Position numbers and translations under genes: made by a program. From assembly GCF_003258595.1 (NCBI RefSeq), contig NZ_QHHQ01000001.1:1550001-1614000 (forward strand): DNA of 64,000 bases, read 5' to 3'. This document shows, in pieces, positions 17,316 to 26,358 of this stretch. Position 1 is the stretch's first letter, and every line of letters begins with the position of its first letter. A model generated the notes under the pieces. It did no database searches. It had not been told where the DNA came from and saw nothing but the letters and a program-made list of their open reading frames with translations. Source of the stretch: Acuticoccus sediminis (GTDB lineage Bacteria > Pseudomonadota > Alphaproteobacteria > Rhizobiales > Amorphaceae).

Positions 17316-19993
17316 TGGCGACCGTGCCCGCCGCCGCGAACGCCGTTGCCACGACGTGTGCCTATTGCGGCGTCGGGTGCGGCGTGCTCGCGACCGCCCA
17401 TCGGGACGGCACCGTCTCGATCGCCGGCGATCCGACCCATCCCTCCAACTTCGGGCGCCTCTGCTCCAAGGGCTCGGCGCTCGGCGAGACGGTGGGCCTG
17501 GAAGACCGTCTCCTCCACCCCGAGATCGGCGGCAGGCGGGTCTCCTGGGACGCCGCGCTGGACGCGGTCGCCGACGCGTTCGGCCGGACGGTCGCCGAGC
17601 ACGGGCCGGACTCGGTCGCCCTCTACGTCTCCGGCCAGCTGCTGACGGAGGACTACTACGTCGCCAACAAGCTGATGAAGGGCTTCATCGGCACGGCGAA
17701 CATCGACACGAACTCGCGCCTGTGCATGGCCTCGTCCGTCGCCGGCCACCGCCGCGCGTTCGGCACCGACACGGTCCCGGGCACCTACGAGGACCTCGAG
17801 GCGGCCGACCTCCTGGTGCTGGTCGGCTCCAACATGGCCTGGTGCCACCCGGTGATCTTCCAGCGGATCGCGGCGGCGAAGGCCGCCCGGCCGGAGGTCA
17901 GGATCGTCGTCGTCGACCCGCGCGCGACCGCGACCACCGTCGCCGCCGACCTGCACCTGAAGCTCAAGCCCGACACCGACGTCGCGCTCTTCACCGGCCT
18001 TCTGAAGCACCTCGCGGACGCGGCCCTCACCGACACCGGCTACGTCGAGGCACACACCGAGGGCTGGCACGCCGCGCTCGCCAACGTCGCCGGCTGGACC
18101 GTCGACCGGGTCGCCGAGGAGACCGGCCTCGCGCCGTCCGACGTCGCCGCCTTCTTCGCGATGGTGGCGGCGACGGAGCGGACTGTCACCGTCTACAGCC
18201 AGGGCGTGAACCAGTCCGCGTGCGGCACCGACAAGGTGAACGCGATCATCAACACGCACCTGCTGACGGGCCGGATCGGCCGCGTCGGAACGGGGCCGTT
18301 CTCCATCACCGGCCAGCCGAACGCGATGGGCGGACGCGAGGTCGGCGGCCTCGCCAACATGCTCGCCTGCCACATGGACATCGAGGACGCCGCCCACCGC
18401 CGGATCGTGAAGTCCTTCTGGAACGCCCCGGTGATCGCCGACAAGGCGGGCCTCAAGGCGGTCGAGCTGTTCGACGCGGTCCACGACGGGCGCATCAAGG
18501 CGCTGTGGGTGATGGCGACCAACCCGGCCGACTCGCTCCCTGACGCCGGCCGCGTGGAGGAGGCGCTGAAGCGCGTTCCCTTCCTCGCCGTCTCCGACGT
18601 CGTCGCCGCCACCGACACGCTCCGGCACGCCCACGTGAAGCTCCCGGCCGCCGGGTGGGGCGAGAAGGACGGCACGGTGACCAACTCGGAGCGGCGCATC
18701 TCCCGGCAGCGGGCCTTCCTGCCGCTCCCGGGCGAGGCCCGGCCGGACTGGCAGATCGTCGCCGACGTCGCGCAGCGGATGGGCTTCGGCGAGGCGTTCG
18801 CCTGGAGCGGCCCGCACGAGGTGTTCGACGAGTACGCCCGCCTCTCCGGGGCACAGAACGACGACAGCCGCGACTTCGACATCTCCGGCCTCGCCGGCAA
18901 GGGCGAGGCCGCGTACGCGGACATGGCTCCGGTCCAGTGGCCTGTGCGCGCCGGCGGGGCTCCGGCCACGCGCTTCTTCGCCAAGGGTGGCTTCTACACC
19001 CCGTCCCGCCGTGGCCGGTTCGTCGTCACCGTACCGCAGACGCCGGCCGCCAAGCCGCGCCGCTTCCCGTTCACCCTCAACACCGGGCGCGTGCGCGACC
19101 ACTGGCACACGATGACCCGCACCGGCCGCTCGCAGCGCCTGTCGGCGCACATGGGCGAGCCGTTCGTCGAGATCCACCCGTCCGACGCGGCGGCGCACGG
19201 CATCGGCGCGGCCGACCTCGTTGCCGTGTCGAGCCCGCGCGGGGCGGTCGTGGTGCGGGCGCTGGTGACGGACCGCGTCGACGAGGGGGCGCTCTTCGTC
19301 CCGATGCACTGGACCGACCAGACGAGCGCCAACGCGCGCGTCGACCGCCTCGTCGAGGCGAAGGTGGACCCGGTGTCCGGCCAGCCTGCGCTGAAGTTCT
19401 CGGTCGCCCGCGTCGAGCGGTTCGAGGCCGGCGTGTTCGGCTACGCCGTCTCCACCCGGCCCATCCGGACGGGCGAGCTCGCCTACTGGGCGAAGGCTCG
19501 TGTCGCCGGCGGCACCGCGATGGAGTTCGCCGACGCCGACACGGCCGACGCCCGCGCCCTCGCCGAGGAGCTTCTGGGCACGAAGGACCTCGTCGGCGTC
19601 ATCGACGCCGCCGCCGGCGCCGCCCGCTTCGCCGCGATCGCGGACGGGCGGCTCACGGGCGCGGTGTTTCTCGCAAGGCAGCCCGTCGCGGTGTCGCGCT
19701 CCTTCGTCTCGGGGCTCCTGGGCGAACCGGTTCCCGGTGTTTCGGTCGTCCTCGCGGGACGTCCGGGCGCGGATCAGCCCGACCCGGGGCCGACGATCTG
19801 CTCTTGTTTCAGGGTCGGCGCCAACCAGATTGTGGCGGCGGCCGGGTGCGGCGCGCGCACCGTCGCCGACATCGGCGAAAGGTTGCAGGCCGGCACGAAT
19901 TGTGGATCGTGCCGGAACGAGATCGCAAGGATCCTGTTGAGCGTAGGTGAGAAGACCGATGAAGCAGCACGACAGCTCGCGCCAACCGGCTGA
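17315..19993 (+). CDS. nasA: Assimilatory nitrate reductase catalytic subunit NasA
   Basis: An 892-residue cytoplasmic molybdenum enzyme reducing nitrate to nitrite. Seen: N-terminal 4Fe-4S site C15-x2-C18-x3-C22 with C50, molybdopterin-binding segments (NSRLCMASSVAG contains the likely Mo-ligating Cys; GSNMAWCHP; NTGRVRDHWHTMTR), and a C-terminal BFD-like [2Fe-2S] domain at about 828-872 with CSC and CGSC pairs. That C-terminal module is typical of NasA/NarB forms fed by NADH-linked electron carriers. No signal peptide. The ATG overlaps the nirD stop (TGATG). It depends on the moa/moe genes for cofactor. Confidence 0.94.
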   Translation: MATVPAAANAVATTCAYCGVGCGVLATAHRDGTVSIAGDPTHPSNFGRLCSKGSALGETVGLEDRLLHPEIGGRRVSWDAALDAVADAFGRTVAEHGPDSVALYVSGQLLTEDYYVANKLMKGFIGTANIDTNSRLCMASSVAGHRRAFGTDTVPGTYEDLEAADLLVLVGSNMAWCHPVIFQRIAAAKAARPEVRIVVVDPRATATTVAADLHLKLKPDTDVALFTGLLKHLADAALTDTGYVEAHTEGWHAALANVAGWTVDRVAEETGLAPSDVAAFFAMVAATERTVTVYSQGVNQSACGTDKVNAIINTHLLTGRIGRVGTGPFSITGQPNAMGGREVGGLANMLACHMDIEDAAHRRIVKSFWNAPVIADKAGLKAVELFDAVHDGRIKALWVMATNPADSLPDAGRVEEALKRVPFLAVSDVVAATDTLRHAHVKLPAAGWGEKDGTVTNSERRISRQRAFLPLPGEARPDWQIVADVAQRMGFGEAFAWSGPHEVFDEYARLSGAQNDDSRDFDISGLAGKGEAAYADMAPVQWPVRAGGAPATRFFAKGGFYTPSRRGRFVVTVPQTPAAKPRRFPFTLNTGRVRDHWHTMTRTGRSQRLSAHMGEPFVEIHPSDAAAHGIGAADLVAVSSPRGAVVVRALVTDRVDEGALFVPMHWTDQTSANARVDRLVEAKVDPVSGQPALKFSVARVERFEAGVFGYAVSTRPIRTGELAYWAKARVAGGTAMEFADADTADARALAEELLGTKDLVGVIDAAAGAARFAAIADGRLTGAVFLARQPVAVSRSFVSGLLGEPVPGVSVVLAGRPGADQPDPGPTICSCFRVGANQIVAAAGCGARTVADIGERLQAGTNCGSCRNEIARILLSVGEKTDEAARQLAPTG

Positions 19994-21425
19994 GGCTCAG
20001 CCGCAGCGACTGGGAGAGCTTGCCGTTCTTCCGGTCTTTCTGGGGCTGAAGGGCCGCCGCGCGGTGCTCGCAGGCGGCACGGAGGCCGCGGCCTGGAAGG
20101 CGGAAGTCCTCGCCGCCGCCGGGGCGGACGTCCACATCTTCGCGGCCGACCCGTCCGAGGACATGCTGTCGCTGATTGCGCGCGGCGCGGCCGACGGCAG
20201 CCTCACGCTGGAGCCCCGCACCTGGACGCGCGCCGACTTCGACGACGCGGCGATCGCCGTCTGCGACGCGCAGGACGACGCGGAGGCCGAGGCCTTCTAC
20301 AACGCCGCCCGCGAGGCGGGTGTCCCCGTCAACATCGTGGACAAGCCGGCCTTCTGCCAGTTCCAGTTCGGTTCGATCGTCAACCGCTCGCCGGTGGTGG
20401 TCGGGATCTCGACGGACGGTGCCGCGCCGATCGTCGGACAGGCTGTGCGGCGGCGGGTCGAGACGCTGCTTCCGCCGGGCCTCGCCGCCTGGGGCAAGCT
20501 CGCCGCGAAGGTGCGCGCGCGGGTGATGGAGCGGCTGGAGATGGGCCGCCCGCGCCGGGTCTTCTGGGAGCGCTTCGCCGACCACGCGTTCGGCGACGCC
20601 GCGCCGCCGGAGGACGTCGACGACCTGATCGACGCGGCGAGCACCGAGTCGATGGCGGGCCGCGTCACGCTGGTCGGCGCGGGTCCCGGCGATGCCGAGC
20701 TGATGACCCTCAAGGCGCTGCGCGCCCTGCAGGCCTGCGACGTGATCCTGTTCGACGACCTCGTCTCCGACGACGTGCTTGAGCTTGCCCGGCGGGAGGC
20801 GAAGCGCATCTGCGTCGGCAAGCGGGGCGGCCGCGTCTCCTGCAAGCAGGAGGACATCACGGCGCTGATGATCCGCCTCGCCAGGCAGGGCCGCTCGGTG
20901 GTGCGCCTGAAGTCGGGCGACCCTATGATCTTCGGGCGCGCCGGGGAGGAGATCGCGGCGGTGCGGGCGGCGGGCATCGAGGTGTCGGTGGTGCCGGGGG
21001 TGACCGCGGCGTCGGCGATGGCGTCGATCCTGCAGACCTCGCTGACCCACCGCGACCATGCCCAGACGGTGAGCTTCACCACGGGCCACTCGCGCCACGG
21101 CAAGCTGCCGGACGGGCTCGACGTCGCGACCATCGTCGGCGAGGGGCGGACAGCGGTCGTCTACATGGGCGGACGGACGAGCGAGGCCTTCGTCGACCGG
21201 GCGCGTGCGGCGGGCGTTCCGGACGATACCCCGGCGGTCGCGATGTGGAATGTGGCGCGGCCGAACCAGCGCGTCTGGCGTGGCCGCCTGGCGAACCTCC
21301 CGGCGGCGGTGCAGGAGGCGAACGACGACGGTCCGCTGCTGATCGCCATCGGCGGCGTCTTCGGTGCGGAGGCGGATGTGGCCGACATGCCGGCGATCGT
21401 CCAGGAGGCGATCGCCGCCCGGTAA
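19959..21425 (+). CDS. cysG: Siroheme synthase CysG (SirC/CobA fusion)
   Basis: A 488-residue multifunctional enzyme making siroheme for NirB: C-terminal uroporphyrinogen-III methyltransferase (about 230-470; LVGAGPGDAELMTLKAL, KSGDPMIFGRAGEE, VVPGVTAASA) and N-terminal precorrin-2 dehydrogenase/ferrochelatase (about 20-200). In the N-terminal half the NAD-binding glycine run is AGGTEAAAWK rather than the usual GGG(D/E)VAxRK. The ATG at 19959 has AGGTGAG 7 nt upstream; a GTG at 19947 is the alternative. It overlaps the end of nasA by 35 nt and closes the nitrate block. Confidence 0.92.
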   Translation: MKQHDSSRQPAEAQPQRLGELAVLPVFLGLKGRRAVLAGGTEAAAWKAEVLAAAGADVHIFAADPSEDMLSLIARGAADGSLTLEPRTWTRADFDDAAIAVCDAQDDAEAEAFYNAAREAGVPVNIVDKPAFCQFQFGSIVNRSPVVVGISTDGAAPIVGQAVRRRVETLLPPGLAAWGKLAAKVRARVMERLEMGRPRRVFWERFADHAFGDAAPPEDVDDLIDAASTESMAGRVTLVGAGPGDAELMTLKALRALQACDVILFDDLVSDDVLELARREAKRICVGKRGGRVSCKQEDITALMIRLARQGRSVVRLKSGDPMIFGRAGEEIAAVRAAGIEVSVVPGVTAASAMASILQTSLTHRDHAQTVSFTTGHSRHGKLPDGLDVATIVGEGRTAVVYMGGRTSEAFVDRARAAGVPDDTPAVAMWNVARPNQRVWRGRLANLPAAVQEANDDGPLLIAIGGVFGAEADVADMPAIVQEAIAAR

Positions 21426-21843
21426 CCCCGTCGTCCGCCCGGCTCGCGTACGGCGCCCGGACAAGCCGCCGGACTGTCCTCCGGATGGCATCCCCCGCGG
21501 CTCAGCCCCCTTCGGCTCCGCTCCCCGCGGCTCAGCCCTGTCCGGCGGGACGCCCGCGCAACGCCCCCGGCACCGGACGTATCCTCCTCGCCAGAGGCAC
21601 GGCGCCGAGGGATGCGGCCGGGTCAAGGGCGCGCGCAGCGCGGGCGAAGCCTTCACCCTTGACGCGGCCGCAGCCCGACCGAGGCTGGATCAGGTGTTCA
21701 GAGCGGATGGCCGCTTCTTCAGCGGGCGTCCGACCTGAACGCCTGCCCGTCGGCGAGACGGAGGGAGCGCGAGGGGGGAACCCCCCTCGCATTTCGCGGC
21801 ACGGCCCGCGGGACGGCAGGGCGGTGCTTCGCGCCGCGGCCTG
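21426..21843. other. Intergenic region after cysG with a short 15-bp tandem repeat
   Basis: This 418-bp stretch lies between the convergent cysG and FAH-hydrolase genes. It contains three 15-bp units at 21494-21538; units one and three are identical (CCCGCGGCTCAGCCC) and the middle one is degenerate. No ribosome site, recognisable protein or clear terminator is visible. Confidence 0.5.
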
Positions 21844-22683
21844 TCAGGCGTTGCCGACCTTCTGGGTCTGGGTGCCGAGGCCCTCGATCCCGAGCGACAT
21901 GCTCTCGCCGCCCTTGAGGTAGACCGGCGGCTTCTGGCCCATGCCGACGCCGGGGGGCGTGCCGGTGGAGATGATGTCACCCGGCTGCAGGGACATGAAC
22001 TGCGACAGGTAGCTGACGAGGTGGGCGACGCCGAACACCATCGTCCTGGTCGAGCCGTCCTGGTAGCGGTGGCCGTCGACCTCGAGCCACATGGCGAGGT
22101 TCTGCGGGTCGGGGACCTCGTCGGCGGTGACGAGCCACGGCCCGATCGGACCGAAGGTGTCGGCGGACTTGCCCTTCACCCACTGGCCGCCGCGCTCGAT
22201 CTGGAAGGCGCGCTCGGAGACGTCGTTGACGACGCAGTAGCCGGCGACGTGGGTCATTGCGTCATCGGGTGCGATGTAGGCGCCGGGCTTGCCGATGACG
22301 ACGCCGAGCTCGACTTCCCAGTCGCACTTGGTGGAGTTGCGCGGGACGAGCACGGTGTCGTTCGGGCCGCAGATTGCCGAGTTGGCCTTCATGAACATGA
22401 TCGGCTCTTTCGGCACCTCCATGCCGCTTTCGGCGGCATGGTCGGCGTAGTTGAGGCCGATGCAGATGAACTTGCCGACGCCTGCGACGCACGGGCCGAT
22501 ACGGCCCTCGGGGAGGGCGGGCAGCGAGTCCGTGTCGACCGCGCGGAGGCGGTCGAGGCCGGCCGGGGTGAGGGCGTCGCCCGCGATGTCGTCGACGATG
22601 CCGGTGAGGTCGCGTGCGGTTCCGTCGGGGGCGAGGACGGCGGGGCGCTCTTTGCCCGGTTCGCCGATGCGCAGGAGTTTCAT
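21844..22683 (-). CDS. FAH-family 2,4-diketo-3-deoxy-L-sugar acid hydrolase (LRA6-like)
   Basis: A 279-residue fumarylacetoacetate hydrolase-family enzyme. Seen: GLNYADHAAE, the metal-ligand region DWEVELGVVIG, NDVSERAFQIERGGQW and TGTPPGVGMG. Enzymes with this pattern split 2,4-diketo-3-deoxy-L-rhamnonate or -fuconate to pyruvate and L-lactate. The neighbouring rhmD supports the rhamnonate reading: RhmD dehydrates, the SDR oxidises C4, this enzyme hydrolyses. It is the last gene of the operon, 13 nt after the SDR. Older annotations call such proteins ureidoglycolate lyase, for which there is no context here. Confidence 0.85.
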   Translation of the reverse strand: MKLLRIGEPGKERPAVLAPDGTARDLTGIVDDIAGDALTPAGLDRLRAVDTDSLPALPEGRIGPCVAGVGKFICIGLNYADHAAESGMEVPKEPIMFMKANSAICGPNDTVLVPRNSTKCDWEVELGVVIGKPGAYIAPDDAMTHVAGYCVVNDVSERAFQIERGGQWVKGKSADTFGPIGPWLVTADEVPDPQNLAMWLEVDGHRYQDGSTRTMVFGVAHLVSYLSQFMSLQPGDIISTGTPPGVGMGQKPPVYLKGGESMSLGIEGLGTQTQKVGNA

Positions 22684-22696
22684 GAAGTGGTCCGTC

Positions 22697-23437
22697 TTAG
22701 TAGGTGGCGCGGCCGCCCGAGAGGTCGAACACCGCGCCGGTGGTGAAGGAGTTATCCGCCGAGGCGAGCCAGGCGATCATAGCAGCCGCTTCGTCGACTT
22801 CCAGAAAGCGGTTCCGCGGGATCTTCGAGAGCATGTAGTCGATGTGCTCCTGGCTCATCTGGTCGAAGATGCGGGTGCGGGCGGCGGCGGGCGTGACGCA
22901 GTTCACGCCGATGTCGTAGCCGGCGCACTCCTTGCCGAGTGACTTCGTCAGCGCGATCACGCCCGCCTTGGAGGCGGAGTAGGCGCAGGCGTTCGGGTTG
23001 CCCTCCTTGCCCGCGATCGAGGCGACGTTGACGATGCGTCCGTAGCCGCGCGCGATCATCCCCGGCACGACGGCGCGGTTGAGGTAGAAGACGCCGTTGA
23101 GGTTGATGTCGATGATGCGGCGCCACTCGGCCGGGTCGTAGTCCTTCACCGGCGCGTTGGCGCCGGCGATGCCGGCGCAGGCGACGAGGACGTCGACCGC
23201 GCCGAAGTCGGACTCGACGCTCTTCACCACGGAGGAGACGGCGAGCTCGTCGGTCTGCTCCAGGACGCGGAAGTCGGCGCCGAGCTCGGCGGCCGCGGTG
23301 CGGCCCAGCTTCTCGTCACGGTCCCAGATGGTGACCTTCGCGCCGCCGGCCTTGAGGCGCTTGGCGACGGCGAGGCCGATCCCCTGCGCGCCGCCGGTGA
23401 CGGCGGCGACGCGGCCTGCGAGATCGATGTGGTTCAT
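22697..23437 (-). CDS. SDR 2-keto-3-deoxy-L-rhamnonate 4-dehydrogenase (LRA5-like)
   Basis: A 246-residue short-chain dehydrogenase. Seen: the nucleotide motif TGGAQGIG, an Asp at the end of the second strand (IWDRD) favouring NAD+, NAG-equivalent CAGIAG, catalytic Ser in VASIAG and Y-x3-K in YSASK. In L-rhamnonate/L-fuconate pathways an SDR of this type oxidises the 2-keto-3-deoxy acid at C4 before hydrolysis. The start at 23437 follows AGGAGA and comes 17 nt after dctM. The family alone would not fix substrate; the operon does. Confidence 0.82.
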   Translation of the reverse strand: MNHIDLAGRVAAVTGGAQGIGLAVAKRLKAGGAKVTIWDRDEKLGRTAAAELGADFRVLEQTDELAVSSVVKSVESDFGAVDVLVACAGIAGANAPVKDYDPAEWRRIIDINLNGVFYLNRAVVPGMIARGYGRIVNVASIAGKEGNPNACAYSASKAGVIALTKSLGKECAGYDIGVNCVTPAAARTRIFDQMSQEHIDYMLSKIPRNRFLEVDEAAAMIAWLASADNSFTTGAVFDLSGGRATY

Positions 23438-23454
23438 GCGGGGTCTCCTTGGGG

Positions 23455-24741
23455 TCAGCCGCCGTAGCCTGCGAACAGGCGCGGGACTGCGAGCGTGACG
23501 GCCGGCACGTAGGTGATGACGACGAGGCCGGCGAGGATGATGAGGAAATACGGGATGAAGGGGCGGATCACCTTGGCATAGTCCACCCCGCCGATACGGC
23601 AGGCAAGGATCAGGATGATCGCCACCGGCGGCGTGATCGAGCCGAGCAGCACCGAGATGATCGTCACGATCGCGAAGTGGATCGGGTCGATCCCGTAGGC
23701 GGCGCCGATGGGTGCGAGCATCGGCGTCACCAGGATGAGGGCCGAGATCGTCTCGACGAACATGCCGAGGATCAGGAGCGCCACGACGATGAGCCCGAGC
23801 GCGAGGTACGGGTTCGAGGTGAGCGTCGTCAGCGCCTCGGCGATCTGTGCCGGGAAGCCCTCGCGGGCGATGATCCAGGAGAACAGCGCCGCGCCGCCGA
23901 GGATGATGAGGATCGACGAGGTGGCGATGGCCGCGTCGCGCAGGTGGTGCCAGGCGAGGCCCGGGCCGAGCTTGCCGGTCACGAACCCGTAGAGGAGGGC
24001 GTAAACGACCGCGAGGACGCCGGCCTCCGTGGCGGTGAAGACGCCGGACTGGATGCCGCCGATGATGAGGACCGGCAGCACCAGCGCCGGCAGCGCGGCG
24101 AGGAAGGCGCGGCCGATCTCGGCCTTCGTGGCGCGCGAATGTTTCTGGCCGCCGATGGTGTCGGCCTTCCACCAGGTGAGGGCCATCAGGAAGAGGGCGA
24201 TGACAAGGCCCGGCAGGATTCCCGCGAGGAAGAGGGTACCGATCGACTGCCCGGTCATCGCGCCGTAGAGCACCATGAGGAGCGACGGCGGCAGGATGGG
24301 GCCGAGGATCGCCGACGCCGCGGTGATCACCGCGGACCACTCCGGCTTGTAGCCCTCCTTCTTCATGGCCGGCAGCAGCATGGAGCCGACCGCCGCGACG
24401 TCCGCCGCCGCCGAGCCCGAGATCCCGGAGAACATCAGCGATGTGGCGATGTTCACCTGTGCGAGGCCGCCGCGGATGTGGCCGATGAGGGCGGAGGCGA
24501 AGCGCACGATCGCCGCGGTGATCCCGGAGACGTTCATGAGGTTGCCCGCCAGGATGAAGAGCGGGATCGCCATCAGCGGGAAGGAGTCGAGGGAGGAAAA
24601 GAAGCGCTGCGGCAGGAGGACGAGCGGCACGTTCATGAACATCAGCACGACCGTGACCGCCGAGAGGCCCATGGCGAAGGCGATGGGCACGCCGACGATC
24701 AGGAGCACCGTGAAGAGCGCGAAGAGGACGGCGACGGTCAT
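23455..24741 (-). CDS. dctM: TRAP transporter large membrane subunit DctM
   Basis: A 428-residue ion-coupled membrane transporter subunit with about 12 hydrophobic segments. Seen: N-terminal FALFTVLLIVGVPIAFAMG, IPLFILAGNLM, SGISGSAAADVAAVGSML and GSITPPVAIILI, all typical of DctM/SiaM. It overlaps dctQ by 4 nt (ATGA). With DctQ and DctP it forms the uptake system for the sugar acid degraded by the rest of the operon, probably L-rhamnonate. Confidence 0.93.
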   Translation of the reverse strand: MTVAVLFALFTVLLIVGVPIAFAMGLSAVTVVLMFMNVPLVLLPQRFFSSLDSFPLMAIPLFILAGNLMNVSGITAAIVRFASALIGHIRGGLAQVNIATSLMFSGISGSAAADVAAVGSMLLPAMKKEGYKPEWSAVITAASAILGPILPPSLLMVLYGAMTGQSIGTLFLAGILPGLVIALFLMALTWWKADTIGGQKHSRATKAEIGRAFLAALPALVLPVLIIGGIQSGVFTATEAGVLAVVYALLYGFVTGKLGPGLAWHHLRDAAIATSSILIILGGAALFSWIIAREGFPAQIAEALTTLTSNPYLALGLIVVALLILGMFVETISALILVTPMLAPIGAAYGIDPIHFAIVTIISVLLGSITPPVAIILILACRIGGVDYAKVIRPFIPYFLIILAGLVVITYVPAVTLAVPRLFAGYGG

Positions 24742-25274
24742 GTGGGAAGCACCGGGTTGTCGTCGCCCATCTGGGTCGGATAGGCGTCCGCCCCGCTTTC
24801 GCGGCGGAACAGGAGGGCGATGATCCCGAGCGCCGCGCCGAGCGGGATGGGCGCGTAGACCCAGGCGCGGGAGATGCCGAGCGTCGGGAGCATGAAGTTC
24901 ACGGAGCGCGCCGCGTAGGCGTAGCCGTACCAGGCGAGGAAGCCGAGGAAGATCGCGCCGAGGAGCGTCGCGAGGCGCAGGCGCCAGATGGTCGCCTTCG
25001 GGGGCAGCGGCAGGATGTCCACGATGATCTCACCGTGGATGTAGAGCACGACCGGCAGGCCCATCATGACGGACCAGACGAGGAGGATGCGCACCACCTC
25101 TTCGGTCCAGAAGTAGGAGAACCAGGGGACGAAGCGGTCGACCACCTGGAGGAAAACCAGGGCGATCATGACCGCGAAGACGACCGTAAGGACCGCCGCC
25201 ATACCGGCAGCGGTCCAGTCCGCCATGCGACGGAGCGTGCTCCGTCGCTGGGCGTCGCCCGGGTTCAGGGTCAC
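24738..25274 (-). CDS. dctQ: TRAP transporter small membrane subunit DctQ
   Basis: A 178-residue protein with four hydrophobic segments, the pattern of the small TRAP subunit. Seen: FLQVVDRF in the first helix region, the conserved WTEEVVRILLVW segment, and a late pair of membrane segments. It overlaps both neighbours by 4 nt (ATGA with dctP upstream and dctM downstream), so P, Q and M are coupled. It bridges the binding protein and DctM. Confidence 0.9.
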   Translation of the reverse strand: MTLNPGDAQRRSTLRRMADWTAAGMAAVLTVVFAVMIALVFLQVVDRFVPWFSYFWTEEVVRILLVWSVMMGLPVVLYIHGEIIVDILPLPPKATIWRLRLATLLGAIFLGFLAWYGYAYAARSVNFMLPTLGISRAWVYAPIPLGAALGIIALLFRRESGADAYPTQMGDDNPVLPT

Positions 25275-26263
25275 TCTCCGCCGAGTTCGCGGATCTGGGC
25301 GAGCGCGTCGGTGGCGCCGGCCTTCTCGGCGAAGGTGTCCTGCAGCGGGGTCAGCGCCTCACGGAACGGCTCCGGATCGACCTCGTGGATCTCGATGCCG
25401 GTCTCGGCGAGCTTGGTGAACCAGTCCTTCTCGCGGCCGAGGTGGGCCTCACGCTGCTCGTCGGCGACCTGGGCGGCCGATTCCAGCAGGATCTTCTGGC
25501 TCTCCTCGGAGAGGCCGTCGAGGAACATCCGCGAGGTGACGAACGAGCCGTCGAACAGGATGTGGCGCGTCTTGTTGAGGTGCTTGGTCACCTCGTAGAT
25601 GCGCTGCGTGAAGCCGGCCTCGGGGGTGCCTTCCATCGCCTGGACGACGTTCGACTGGAGCGCGGTGTAGATCTCCGGGGCCGGGATCGGCGTCGGCTGG
25701 GCGCTGAGGGCCTTGAAGGTCTCGATGAAGACCGGGCTCTCCGGCACGCGGATCTTGAGGTCGGCGAAGTCGGCCGGCGTCTCGATCACGCGGTCGGTGG
25801 TGTAGGTGTCGCGGTAGCCCGACAGCATCCAGTTGGCGATGACGAGGCCGGTGGCGTCCTCGAGCTGGCTCGCCATCGTCTGACCGATGTCACCGTCGAC
25901 GACCGCCGCCCAGTGCTCCGGGCCGGTGTAGAGGTAGGGAAGGGTCAGGATGCCGAAGGCGGGCACGTAGTTGGAGTACAGGCCGCTCTCGCCGAAGCCC
26001 ATCTCGATGGTTCCGAGCTGGACGCCCTCGATGATCTCGCGCTGGCCGCCGAGCTGGCCGCCGGGGAGGATCTCCATCTGGAGCTCGCCGCCCGAGCGCT
26101 CCTCGACCAGTTCCTTCAGGCGCAGCGCGGCGACGTGCTGCTCGGAGCTTTCCGGCAGGTGGTGGGCGAGACGGATCGTCGTCTGCGCGAACGCCGGACC
26201 GGCGAGCATCGCCGTGCCCAGGAGCGCCGCCACGGTCATCCGTGCGGATTTCAGGATCGTCAT
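25271..26263 (-). CDS. dctP: TRAP transporter solute-binding protein DctP
   Basis: A 330-residue periplasmic DctP-family protein. Seen: signal peptide ending GPAFAQ (about residue 26), LAHHLPESSEQHVAA, LPGGQLGGQREIIEGVQLG, and the carboxylate-binding Arg in LKIRVPESPVF. The ATG at 26263 has an excellent ribosome site (AGGAGGA, 7 nt spacing). Family members bind carboxylated compounds; with rhmD next door the likely ligand is L-rhamnonate or a stereochemically close aldonate. Confidence 0.92.
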   Translation of the reverse strand: MTILKSARMTVAALLGTAMLAGPAFAQTTIRLAHHLPESSEQHVAALRLKELVEERSGGELQMEILPGGQLGGQREIIEGVQLGTIEMGFGESGLYSNYVPAFGILTLPYLYTGPEHWAAVVDGDIGQTMASQLEDATGLVIANWMLSGYRDTYTTDRVIETPADFADLKIRVPESPVFIETFKALSAQPTPIPAPEIYTALQSNVVQAMEGTPEAGFTQRIYEVTKHLNKTRHILFDGSFVTSRMFLDGLSEESQKILLESAAQVADEQREAHLGREKDWFTKLAETGIEIHEVDPEPFREALTPLQDTFAEKAGATDALAQIRELGGE

Positions 26264-26300
26264 CGGGTCTTCCTCCTAGAAGATTTTTGTGGGCAGGGGC

Positions 26301-26335
26301 GCGGGGCGGCCTCGCGGGTCGCCGCAGCGCCCCGC
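26301..26335 (-). other. GC hairpin between rhmD and dctP
   Basis: GCGGGGCG (26301-26308) and CGCCCCGC (26328-26335) form a perfect 8-bp stem with a 19-nt loop in the 95-bp gap between rhmD and dctP. No T-run follows on the transcribed strand. It may stabilise the two mRNA segments separately; a separate dctP promoter cannot be excluded. Confidence 0.35.
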
Positions 26336-26358
26336 GGGTGAGCCGCCGCCGCGGCCGG

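Noticed and set aside
21494-21538. 15-bp repeat after cysG as a CRISPR or regulatory array
   Set aside because: Only three units, directly abutting with no spacers, and one is degenerate; likely slippage in GC-rich DNA.
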